DNA of 21,335 nucleotides from Perkinsus olseni (taxonomy: Eukaryota > Perkinsozoa > Perkinsida). The translations under genes were made by a program, and so were the position numbers. The stretch spans positions 1 to 21,335 of the forward strand of contig JABANN010000556.1 in assembly GCA_013115125.1 (NCBI GenBank), read 5' to 3'. Positions 1-9,896 of this stretch are shown here, piece after piece (positions within the stretch are counted from its first letter, which is position 1; each line of letters starts with the position of its first letter). The notes beneath the pieces were generated by a model. That model was not told the origin of the DNA, made no database searches, and saw nothing but the letters and a program-made list of their open reading frames with translations.

Positions 1-70
<70 letters not shown>
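1..70. repeat. (ACA)n trinucleotide microsatellite
   Basis: An uninterrupted ACA repeat of about 23 units fills the left edge of the window and may continue beyond it. It lies in what I read as an intron of the minus-strand HECT gene, just downstream (in transcript sense) of the donor at 107-106, so the pre-mRNA would carry it as UUG repeats. There is no evidence that it is translated. Confidence 0.95.
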
Positions 71-3000
71 GCATTCGCTGCGAAAACGCTGCCACGGGTT
101 CGCTTACTGAATAACGGGAGAGTCTTTCGTGAAGCCATCGTCGTAGATCGTGTTAGAACGCAAGGCCTCGAAGTCGAGCTCCTTCGTGCCGCAGATGAGG
201 AGCTCTAGATCACTCGGAGATTTAAAAAGTCGTTGGAATAGGACGGATTGCCCAATCTGAGGCGGAGGCGAATAAAAGCGAGATCATGGATCCCGAATAC
301 GGCTGTAGGATATAACAGATGAGGACCAAGCAGACAAGAAAGGACTCACGCATTTGTCAAAGCCGCGCTTGAAAGACCAGAACTGTCGTGCGATAGACAC
401 GTTAACCTTCCAGTCGATTATCCTGAGTTACGGGATAGGACCAGCAGCGATGGCCCCATCACACGCTTTTGCGTCCCCTCACCTCTCGACGTATTCGTAT
501 CGATTAGCGTTAGTCACAGGGATGTTGCGACCATCGGGTACCAAGTCAACGATAATACGCTCCCCAAAGTACCTAAGGAGGGATCGCAGGCGAAAGTACG
601 AGGCACCGAGAAGGTCGCCAGCAGAACGGAGGAGGAGTCGTGATATGACCTAGCTTAGTCATTCAGGAAACTCGCTAGACAAGAGGAAATTGCAGTCACC
701 GACGGATCCGTTTATCCGAAGAGAAACGATGATAGAATGTGGCGAACGGACCAATTGTATCATCGCCGGTCAAAGAGCATTGAAAAGGTTCTCACTCGTA
801 GTCTGTTGACATGGTTAGACCGAACGTTGCTTCAACATCTCCTTGGAAGTCCAGGAACTGAGGAGAGAACAACAGCTACTCATCCGACCAGTCCATCCTC
901 CTACTTTCCTCAGACCCTGAGCGAAGTCCGGGTCGAACTCTTTCTCAATGACTTCAAGACTGGGCCTATCTATTCGGCCCTCCTTGTCGGTTGACAAAAG
1001 CTTCCTGTACACTATCAATGGAAAGTTGACGTCGAGAATCACCTACATGAGAGGCGCACTCAAGGCGTTTTTCATACTCCACCGCACGACGCAAGACAGG
1101 CCCCGAGTTGACAGGACGCCTCAATCACAGTTGACAGAGCAGCTGAAGCTAGAGAGCCCCACCGAGCGGATGATGGATAAACCACAGCCGGCAGAGGACA
1201 TGGCATCTCACCCCGCTGTATATCGCCAGGCCAATGACTATCCCGAAGAGCTCATACTGAAGGTTGCTCTCTAGGCACTTGTTCGAAAACCAGAACGTAC
1301 GAGTCTCCTTGTTATACTCAAACATGGCGTAGTTCTCGTCGTACATCTGCACGGGGAATGGAACGCCGACTTCGGATCACCGACGGCTCACCTCCTGGAC
1401 CAGCAGCAAAAAGAACTCCTTCTGAACTCCGCCCTCATCCACCCCTTGCTCGCCTTGGAATTGAACCTGGATAAGCGTTTCCAGAGCAGATAATCAGCTC
1501 GGTGCCGCTCACCTTCAACACGCGTTTGAGCTCGTCAGCGTCGAAGCCCGCCAATTGCCGGAGGGAATCCTCTAACTAGAGAGAGCAAGTGGCAGCAGTC
1601 AGGTCTGGATAGGTCGGCGCCCTGGGAACCCCATGAAGTTCGGACAGCAAATTGATTGGATCACCTCCACGGGAACAACTCAGACGTGCAACTAACTTCT
1701 TGCTCTATCAGACGCGTTAAAACTCCAGCCGTATGAATAGCAGACCCTTCCCGCTGGGCGGACTAGGTGAGGTCCTGTTCCCGGCAGCTCACCAAGTGGT
1801 CTCTCCTAACTTTAAGCATCGTAAAGATGTCTTGGGCCATGACAAGGATCCTCCCGCCCGGTAGAATCATACCCGAGGATTGAGCCTAGATCTACACTGC
1901 CTTCGGACCACGTCACAGCTGCCACGTTACTCTCATTAAGGCGTGTTGCTGGGAAACTTCACGTGCATGGTGCTCGGACTCCAGCCTCAACACACGAACC
2001 TAGGAAGCAGTCACTCCAACTGATCCACTGAGCACTCCAACCTACTCGAGCTCCGACGTCCAGTACGCAGGGAGCAGTGGTGAGCACTCCGAAGTCTGCC
2101 AGCTGCCGCGGTGCTCCGAGACTTCGCCGCATACGGCGCATGGAGCCGCCGTCCTCAGGGGCTGGCTCAGCCTCACCTCCATCAGGACGAGCTAAACCAA
2201 TGACTATTAGCACCCAGGCCCGTCGACAGGGAACAGGGACCTACGGCGACGGCGGTTATGAAGCCTGTTCTCGCCGAAGTCCGAGCTGTTGGCAGGCGAC
2301 ATCCCAGGCGAGGAGCCGCCAGGAAAGATACTGGGCGAAGATGTCTCACTTCCATCGCTTTGTGGGGGCGAGGGAGCTGGGGGAACAGGCAGCATTTCTC
2401 GGTGGAAATGTTGGGCTCAGCCAATCGATAGCTCGGGGATGCCCACCATGTCCATCCTCTTCATGATCAGCTCGAGTCCCTGCTGCTCCTGATGACGAGG
2501 ACGACGAGCTGGCTGTCCGGTCCATGTGTCCACCGTGTCCACGATTGACACTGAGGCTCGTGCTGATGATCCAGCTCCTACCAAAAGCAGAGCATATAGT
2601 AAACTTCCGGGCAGTCTACAAGATCCGCCGCCCACGATCCTATGTGAGAGCAGCCCTCGAAGGCATCCGGCAGCATCGCCCGAGAAACACTGCAGCGCGA
2701 GTTCTCTAGGCTTACGTCACTTCGTGCCTCAATAGAACATCAGTTTGGCTGATCGCATCGTTGTGGAACTCCTCAGGTGGTATGCGCTAAGAGGAGCGAG
2801 CAGCCGATAATGGCAACAAGTTTCAAGAGAAGTACACGCAGCGCAATTTGAGCGACGCGAGTGTATGATTCGAAGTCCGGTGAGTAGTAATTTGAGACTC
2901 ACTTCGGGTCCACGTAATTTGCTGTTGGCCTTCCAGATCGCCTGAGAGGGAGGGGACCAAGCAATGCATAAAGGAAATGTCTGTGTGTGTCAGGAGTAAC

Positions 3001-5934
3001 CGCAGCGCTGTGCTCAAAGACCGAAGCGGCAGCCACAGGTGAGATAAATTAGAAGGCCCAGGAAGCTCTACTTTTCCTTATGCCAAGAAAAACAGTATTC
3101 TAGCGAGGCGTAGCACTTTGTGCCGCGCGGACAGCACTTCGGTAACGGTCTGTGATGGGCGTTGGCAGCAAGGCTATGAGCCGGTATGAAGAACAAAGAC
3201 CCACGTTGGTATAGACCAAAGCTAGGACAGCAGACCGAACCCTACTGCGATGATCTCTAGCGCTCCTTTTATCGGCTTCCTGCACTCGGAAAGGAAGCTC
3301 ATCCACTGGCGGGAACGCAGGGTCACTGAAAGGGAGAGAAATTATCCTCTTCATACCAGCTTCGAGCCATTCGAGTATCTTTAAACCAGAGGATGCTCAC
3401 ATGAGCCCTATCGGGTACGGCCCTAACCGTTTAAGAGACTACTAGCGGAGATTCGCAAAGCCCGTGGAAGATGTCCCAGAGAGAAGTACTCACATGTATC
3501 CAGTTGTAATGTGTCCAGGCCCAATCTGCCCAGCTGCTCTATGGTTGAACTGAAGCATGAGGACCAGCTCCAGGTGTAGGACAAAAGTCCTTGTCGCTAC
3601 AGAGTGATGAATTCCCGGAGCATCTCCAGTAGTGCCATTAGATCCGCTCGATTCTCGGCGGTCTTAACCAGCTGCTCCGCGCTCGCCTTTCTCACTGGTT
3701 TCTGCAGGCTGGCTAGAGCAGCTAGGACGATACCCTGATAAGAAGTAGTGATCCAGAGGAACCAACACCAGGGCGAAGCGGTGATGCATTCCGCGACGGC
3801 AATGACACACGAATGTCATCTAACGAGGGACCCACACTCAACTTCTTGAGGCTGGAAGCCTCAGAATGTAACTCCAACGGCCGCGGCCGTCAGCACGAAA
3901 TCGAACTACTGCAGTAAGCAGGCCGCCCTATCACCATTTGCTCGGACTCCAGGCTGCTCATGAGCACCAATGCACAGCATAAAAAGCCAGCGTAGTTCTT
4001 GTCGAACTTCCGCACTGCTGAGGACTTCATTAGCTCTCTAAGATGCTCGATCATCGGTGACGCCCAAGTCTGGGTCGGAATGGAAGCGGCAGCTGTCTTA
4101 ATATCCCGTAGGAAGCAAGCCAGCGGTAACCCTCTCGACGTCGTGTAGTTCACCAACAGTGAGCTCGTGAAAATATTGCAAGACGTGAGCTCGAGTAGGC
4201 GTTCAGGAGACCACAGCTGTTGTAGGGAAGGGCACTTGCCCGGGGCTATAAAGCGGACAACCTCGCCTGAGGAGGATTCAAATTCGAGTAAAGTTCATGA
4301 GCAATTATACAGCTCGTCCTGGCAGGGCCTCATGATGATTTGTATCGCCGTATTAGAAAATCTATCGCAACCAATGAAGCATTACAGCTATCTCTACATG
4401 GCGCCCTGACTATTGAGATACTGGGAAAAGATAAACCGTCATTTCGGAGCAAGACGATACCATACGCGACGATGCGTTCGCGTCTTCTCGCCTTATCACC
4501 TAGGGTAGCCTCAGACGGCAAGAGAGAGGAGCGGCCGTCCAACGCCAGACGCTCCTCCACAGTCTCGGGGCCTGATCCCCGAGCCACAGAGAGTGCCGCT
4601 GCCTTTGCAGCTTCAACTGGGTCTGTTGGTTTCTCGATGAGGCCGTGCAGATACCTGAACGCAAGAAACCGTCACAACAGCGAATTGAACGCGAAACCAT
4701 TCATGCCTTGATTCGACGAGCAAGAGCGGATAAGAAAGCCTCTATCACCTCGCCATCGTCCTCACAGTTTGCTCCTCTGTGGCATGGGCCTTCTGATTTC
4801 CTGCAGGGTCGTTCATAAGGCAGGGATGAAGACTGTACCGTGAGTTAGTTACTTCAGTTAGTTCAGAGGACCGTTACTTGGTGAGCCACCAGTGAGACTC
4901 CAGGCCCGTCCTTGACAACTCCAACGCAACCGACAAATCACTCCGAGGGAAACTTGGGTGGTAGAGCGTTCAACAACATGAACAGGACTTCATAGGAGGA
5001 GACTACGGGCCTGCCGTCAACGGCGAGGGTGGGCCTTCAGAGCCCACCATCTGCTTTGTTGCGCACGCAACAGCGGCTGCCATGAGTATCATCATGAAGG
5101 AGAGGCTGTACGGGAATCACCACCCCCGTTGCTACGGCCAATACGGTTCTCGCAGGTGCAGCGCGACGGCATCTCTGGAGGTAGGAGCTGCGACCGGGAA
5201 CTGAGGGTGGAAGAGGGGTTACCATTCAGAACCGAGAAGGCCTGAGCCTACCCCATAGGGTGTAGACTTGGGCACCCCACCGTAGCGCCTGTCAGAGGCG
5301 AGGCATGACGGAGGATAGTCGGTTATTAGCCCAGCTACTCGCAGGAGGCTGAACTCCTTCAGAAGAGAAGCAAACAGTTGCGGTGTCTGTTCACCCAGGG
5401 GAAGGGGCCCTACCGTTTGTTTTCTTATATGCCTGATCTCATCAGCAATGCTTGCCAGCTCATGGAGCTCCGTAGCGGTGAGGCGGCTGCTGCCGCTGCC
5501 ATCACCCTGGCAAGCAATGGCCTCCTCGGCGGACAGCACGCTGAGAGGGATGGCTTACTTCCCCCGAAGATCCATGAGGGGTGGTGATGCCTTCCTCAGA
5601 AAGGACTCCATCGGCGGTAGTAACATCAGTCGAAGGCTTTGAAGTGGCCGCCGGCCCCGCGGCGGGGCCTCCGATGATTGAAGGTGTACTTGCATTAATT
5701 AGACCAGAATAGGAGCTGCTGCAATTGTTACAAAGACGGTTCACGAGATCTTCTTTGCGACCTGAGATTATCACAGAGGAATCTCAGCTTGACCAGTCCA
5801 AGATACAATTCAGGTCAAGATAGAGTCTCACCGTCAGAAGGGAGTCCCTTCTCCTTACAGAGGGCTCTCAGGGCCCCAACACGCATCACCGAGTACCGGT
5901 TATAAGCTTCGGTCTCGTGGGAAGCAGCCACCAT
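1..5934 (-). CDS. SAP-domain HECT-type E3 ubiquitin ligase, 3' end beyond the window
   Basis: HECT enzymes accept ubiquitin from an E2 on a cysteine and pass it to substrates. The start is the ATG at 5934-5932, the first after an in-frame stop. Residues 17-44, split by an intron, form a SAP helix-turn-helix ([15 protein letters not shown] then [10 protein letters not shown]), usually a nucleic-acid-binding motif. Supported N-terminal exons are 5832-5934, 5559-5761, 5339-5506, 5252-5288 and one from 5200. Middle exons include 3935-4245 and 3601-3734, plus coding blocks near 4920-5000, 4490-4790, 3240-3330 and 2360-2530 (Ser/Pro-rich linker). HECT exons are 1793 to about 1890, 1513-1575, 1392-1466, 1212-1346, 905-1042, 796-857, 483-572, 350-422 and 108-256; the frame is kept across all eight introns. 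Motifs seen are [56 protein letters not shown] and [13 protein letters not shown]. The C-lobe with the catalytic Cys lies outside. That SAP and HECT share one transcript is inferred from strand, phase and lack of an intervening start or stop. Confidence 0.85.
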
Positions 5935-6379
5935 ATCACGGTATGACAACTGCCCGAACTACAACATATCCTCTCATGATACGACTCTAACTCAACCACC
6001 CCGGATTCCTTCACGCAAAGTGATCGTTTGAACTCTCAAGTTCAGCAGCATAAGCGGTGCCGTTGGGCCAGAGGCTCCGGCTGTAGGAATTCTCTGAGCG
6101 GGAATCAGGCTGCGGCTAGGAAGAAACCGCAGCTCCAATCCGAGCAGCCTTCTCACCCACCACAACCGATGACCAACAGGTAATTGTGAGATCCCCTCAT
6201 TATTCTGATAAGCATTCCTTCCTATCAGTTCTGCAAAAAAGGCAGGAGCAGTAGCAGCAGCACCCCGAGTACGATGCACGGGAACCTCTCTCCTCTTGGT
6301 TTCATGAGAACTCAACAACCCTTTAGTACAATGAAAAGTTATCACTGGTACATACAAAACCCACAGAGTTGTTGTCTGA

Positions 6380-6447
6380 TGCTGCTACTGCTGCTGCAAC
6401 AACTACTGCAGTAGTGTAGAGCGGGCAAGGCAGCAGCAGCAGCAGCA
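6380..6447. repeat. CTG/CAG imperfect inverted repeat
   Basis: An 18-nt CTG-type arm at 6380-6397 and an 18-nt CAG-type arm at 6430-6447 are reverse complements with one mismatch, separated by 32 nt. The spacer contains its own CTGCAG palindrome. A further CAG-rich stretch lies at about 6241-6263. The arms could pair into a hairpin; no function can be read from the sequence. Confidence 0.85.
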
Positions 6448-6699
6448 CTCTACGTTTTAACAGACAGTAGTTGACATAACAACGAGGAGCGAACGATGAT
6501 CATATAGAGTTTGTAAACGGAGGTTGACACACAGGTACTACCTCGATGACTATGATAACCGTTATAAAGTATCAGAGTTGTACTAACAAGAGGAAGCTAA
6601 TAGTGTCAAGAATTATTGGGAAACTTTATCATCACTACTCAAGTATGAACAGAGTCATCATCGACTTGTAAATTGACTGCTTGATTGACAGCGACATTC

Positions 6700-6752
6700 C
6701 TACTACTAAGAATTGTAGTAGTGTTGGTGAGAACTTCAGATACCAACACTAC
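6700..6752. repeat. Overlapping alternative stem-loops
   Basis: CTACTAC at 6700-6706 pairs perfectly with GTAGTAG at 6715-6721. GTAGTGTTGGT at 6718-6728 pairs perfectly over 11 bp with ACCAACACTAC at 6742-6752. The two stems share bases 6718-6721, so both cannot form fully at once. They may simply reflect the local TACTAC-rich composition. Confidence 0.8.
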
Positions 6753-7544
6753 CCACACTAGAAACTACTAAGGGTATCATCATTAAATCAGATCCTCTGC
6801 ACCCTCAGCGCTGTTGCCGTGAGTTCCTTTCACCATGTGCAACTACATGACTAGGAACATCTTCACGAGTGGTAGTCCACTTCCTATCGACGATCTTCAA
6901 TCGTCGGTCTCACAAGATCCTTGTGGCCCGAAGCATTCTCACGAAGCCAATCCTTCCACGAAAGATAAGCTCGGGCCTTGTACGCATCTGAAATCAGGAG
7001 ACGCCTGTAGGACCTTAAACCCTTGCCGACAACTAGAACAACGACCAAACATTATGTATTACTATGAGCCCTTCGCTCCGCTCTCCTGACCGCATATGGC
7101 CAGGGATTATATTTGATTGTTGATGAGGTGCTCCTCATGCTGCGGTGACGGGTCTCCATCCGTCGATTCCGCCATGCCTCATAATTGGAGGGATCCCAGT
7201 AGGAACGGAAGGCGTCAGTCTCCTCCTAATACGAAAACGGACATGATATGAGAAGTATCGGGAATGACACTGGGAAGGCACTAAGACACTTTGCCTTTTG
7301 AGAGCCGGGTAAGATCCTCTTCCATCGCCCCAACGCTCTAGGCCCCGGTTCAAGAATAGGGGGAAAACGGGGAGTGCGAATTATGCCACTCATACACGAA
7401 TTACAACTTGACGATGAGCTCCCACGTCATCGCGTATCATCGATCGCCCCACCCCCAGTACCGAATAATCTCGGCTCTGCGAGTTTATGAGACGCCGTGT
7501 GTCTCCATCAATTATTATATGCTGACCGCTGGATTTGCATACAC

Positions 7545-8189
7545 CTACAGCGTCGAACCTAGTGAGAGGAAGAAATAGTGTTCATACCATGAACCTCCAT
7601 CCGACCTGAATCGATCGAAGGCATCAAATTTTGTCCAGTTGAAAGGGGAGTCGCAATCGTCTGTTTCGTCGAGGTCGTAGTCCTCCGCGCTGTACGGGCT
7701 AGGGACTTCTGCGTTAGTAAGTACTTGATTACATAAGCATCCACGACGAGGACGAACCTGAGATTTTAGAAATAGCATGCTTAGTAAACACCGACTCCTC
7801 GTTCTACAAGCTAGTTCTAGAAACAATTTTGGAAGCCTCTTTTCCGTGTAAAAATCAATCTCAGAAACGATTTTGTATTTCTTAATTGAATTATTGACCG
7901 ATCCCAAAGATATGCTTACCGCCACCGGCAGGAAGAGCTTATTATGGGGGAAGCTAGCGGGGCGTTGAATCGGCGGATCCGAGTTGGCCCACTCGTAACC
8001 TGGGCTCGAGGATCTTGTTATACCTGGCAAGATACATGAAAAAAGAGACCCGCCAGCAATCTTACTCGATCGAGTTTCTTCCCCTTCACATGAGGGAGCT
8101 TTCGAAGCTAATTTACGGTCTGGCAGGGGCAGGCTTAAAGAGAGCCGATGAACGGCCGGTGATATTGTCACAGTCGAATAGTCTGTCAT
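7545..8189 (-). CDS. Uncertain ORF with an acidic, aromatic-rich C-terminal part
   Basis: This is an open frame of up to 214 codons with no family I recognise. Only the C-terminal part (about 7560-7730) looks protein-like: AEDYDLDETDDCDSPFNW followed by TKFDAFDRF, acidic and then aromatic. It is preceded on the minus strand by an acceptor-like CGCAG at about 7711, and CAG/GTCGGA near 7605 could be a donor, so the true feature may be one exon of a spliced gene rather than the whole ORF. The upstream half is AT-rich and reads like intron or spacer. It could also be chance. Confidence 0.25.
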   Translation of the reverse strand: MTDYSTVTISPAVHRLSLSLPLPDRKLASKAPSCEGEETRSSKIAGGSLFSCILPGITRSSSPGYEWANSDPPIQRPASFPHNKLFLPVAVSISLGSVNNSIKKYKIVSEIDFYTEKRLPKLFLELACRTRSRCLLSMLFLKSQVRPRRGCLCNQVLTNAEVPSPYSAEDYDLDETDDCDSPFNWTKFDAFDRFRSDGGSWYEHYFFLSLGSTL

Positions 8190-8547
8190 TCAAACGGAGG
8201 TCGCTAAATGTTCTCACGGTAGACTTCAAGCTGACAGCGTTCAGTCTGGTCGACCGGGAGTCGAAAAGGGCAGGCTGGTGGTGAAACGACGCGGCGACCT
8301 TCAGCTGGCTGGAAGAATGGGACACGGCAGAATCTGTCTTTCGGACACAGGCGGTGGAGCACTCCGACCCGATATATCTTTCTCTGGAACACAGAAGATG
8401 CACGATGGTGGGATTGAACCCCGGACCTACATTCGGCTCGCGTATGGTCCCAGGCATCGCTTCAGCTTAGGTCTACGCACGCCCCATTTCACCTTGTCAA
8501 AGCGTTCCGTGCGTATCAACCATCATATCACAGTTGTTTAGATTGCC
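8190..8547. other. Spacer upstream of the CAP-Gly gene
   Basis: I see no gene here. The stretch carries a short tRNA T-arm-like sequence on the minus strand at about 8408-8428, which does not fold into a tRNA. The CAP-Gly promoter presumably lies within it, but no defining element is visible. Confidence 0.5.
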
Positions 8548-9420
8548 ATGTCGTCGTCGTCTGATAATAGCACATCATCATGGCCATCGCCATCGCCAGC
8601 TGCTGCTCCTGCAGTGAGCATGCTTGAGCAGCTACAGAAGGTCGCTCTAAGAGCGAGAGATCAGGCTGAGGATGTTGGTGACGATATACGCGTTGGAGCT
8701 GGTAGTGAACGGCTCTTCCTCTGAATCACTCGCTACACGTTGCCAGCGAAAAACTGTCTGTTGAGGTGGATGTATTCGGACCTGTGACTGAGCACCTTCG
8801 CTTGCAGGTCGACCGGCAACCCCAAAGGCTACGTTTGACCGTATCAAGGTTGGGATGAGATGCCAAGTGGAGCCCTTCCAGCGACGAGGGGAGATCGCCT
8901 ATATTCAGCCAAATCATTGTGGACTTGGTAGTAGACTGGGAGAGCGTCGCAAGCAGGCTCTTTCTTACATTCATGTGAGGGTCAACGAATTGATACGATA
9001 ATACGAAGGTCGTCACTCTCATTCAACGGCCCCAGCCAGAGTCCTGCACGGCCGTGTACTGACTTAAAACTGCTGAGGGTGAAAAACTTTCGTGGCTTAT
9101 CGGCTGGTCCAATCGCAGCGTACCTACCATCGACCATCGGTGGGTCATACGTACATCGACCATCGAGGAAATTCAGGTACCTGGGTTGGTGTTAAACTAG
9201 ATGAACCCTGCGAGGATCCTAGACAAGACGGTACTTTTTTGGATGGTAGAAGATATTTCGAAACCGAGCCTGGATACGCCTTATGGACCCGGCCTGAAGC
9301 TGTAAGTGAGAATTGCGCATGTTATGGTAATGGAAACTAGATGGCCCTCCCGCGGTCGAAGGATTGCGTCTAAGTCTTCTATCTGGGACTTTCCTATAGT
9401 TCAGCTTGACTAGCGAATAA
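8548..9420 (+). CDS. CAP-Gly domain protein (possibly tubulin cofactor B-like)
   Basis: CAP-Gly domains bind the C-terminal EEY/F tails of alpha-tubulin and microtubule tip proteins. The proposed exons are 8548-8701, 8808-8927, 9177-9301 and 9400-9420, giving 139 aa; phases agree throughout, and the last small exon is the least certain. Residues 1-25 are Ser/Pro/Ala-rich and about 26-50 are helical (MLEQLQKVALRARDQAEDVG). The CAP-Gly domain spans about 64-133: KVGMRCQVE, GEIAYIQPNHCGLG, TWVGVKLDEPCED, QDGTFLDGRRYFETEPGYA. The VGMRC opening resembles tubulin-folding cofactor B, but no ubiquitin-like domain is present and the usual C-terminal acidic tail is not seen. The normally near-invariant GKNDG is replaced by DPRQDG. 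If the third intron is not spliced, the frame instead ends at 9340 after twelve further residues. Confidence 0.85.
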
Positions 9421-9896
9421 GTTGCAAGTGTCGACTATATAGGTGCTAGGACCAAGTATGTAGTAGGTTCTAGTATCGAGTACTGAGGCGCCCATTAAGT
9501 TTTTGGGTTGTGTAAAAGAAGCCGTATCGCAGAATATTGTCAGGTAACCTGTGGCCCTGAATTCACCCCTATTGATCCCTTCGCCGATCTTTCCTCATCG
9601 AGTGACGAAGAGTAGTTACTGTTTCTAATGATCAAAGCTTTGCTTCAGTAAATGGGATGGGTACCATGAACGCTGGGATGGGGTGATGGTAGACTCTACC
9701 CTCTCCAGCCGCGCTGGCCTTCCACTCACTAGTGGTGGACTGTGCTAAATGTTTCTGTAGGACCTCTAGTATGCTGTGTGTGTGGCCTGTAAATGTTGTT
9801 GCTGGTCGATTGTGGTCGATCGCCGTCATCGCTTGTCTGACATTCCTGCTGGCCAGTACTTGCAGCAACTTCTTGTTAGTAGAATCACGAATTTTT
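9421..9896. other. Spacer between the CAP-Gly and thiolase genes
   Basis: This is 476 nt with no convincing coding region or RNA. ORFs of 84-106 codons on both strands overlap the thiolase first exon and have no protein-like motif. It should hold the 3' end of the CAP-Gly transcript and the thiolase promoter. Confidence 0.5.

Larger units (their letters stand above)
5935..7544. other. Gene-poor spacer upstream of the SAP-HECT gene
   Basis: No protein gene is convincing here. ORFs at 5992-6357 (minus, 121 aa) and 6835-7089 (plus, 84 aa) have no recognisable motif and no clear splice partners. The stretch from about 6240 to 6800 is rich in CAG/CTG and TACTAC/GTAGTA trinucleotide runs and holds the two inverted-repeat structures listed separately. 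The promoter and 5' leader of the minus-strand SAP-HECT gene should lie in its left part, but I see no motif that defines them. Confidence 0.6.

Noticed and set aside
4640-4700. A GC-AG intron in the HECT gene
   Set aside because: The frame does not match; a GT donor further upstream gives a 94-nt intron with continuous frame into [12 protein letters not shown].
5541-5558. An 18-nt intron (GTAAGC...CTCAG) in the HECT gene
   Set aside because: It would leave the next exon out of frame; using the later acceptor at 5508-5507 gives a typical 52-nt intron and keeps the frame.
1-5934. Whether the HECT locus is a pseudogene, given the many short frames
   Set aside because: The short frames are exons; eight consecutive introns in the HECT part keep phase and the conserved motifs are intact.
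5992-6357. 121-codon minus-strand ORF upstream of the SAP-HECT start
   Set aside because: No motif, low-complexity stretches, and an in-frame stop separates the SAP ATG from upstream sequence, so it is not an obvious N-terminal extension.
8400-8475. tRNA-like T-arm (GGTTCAATCC on the minus strand)
   Set aside because: The T stem has only two sure pairs next to the loop, and I could not fit acceptor, D and anticodon stems around it.
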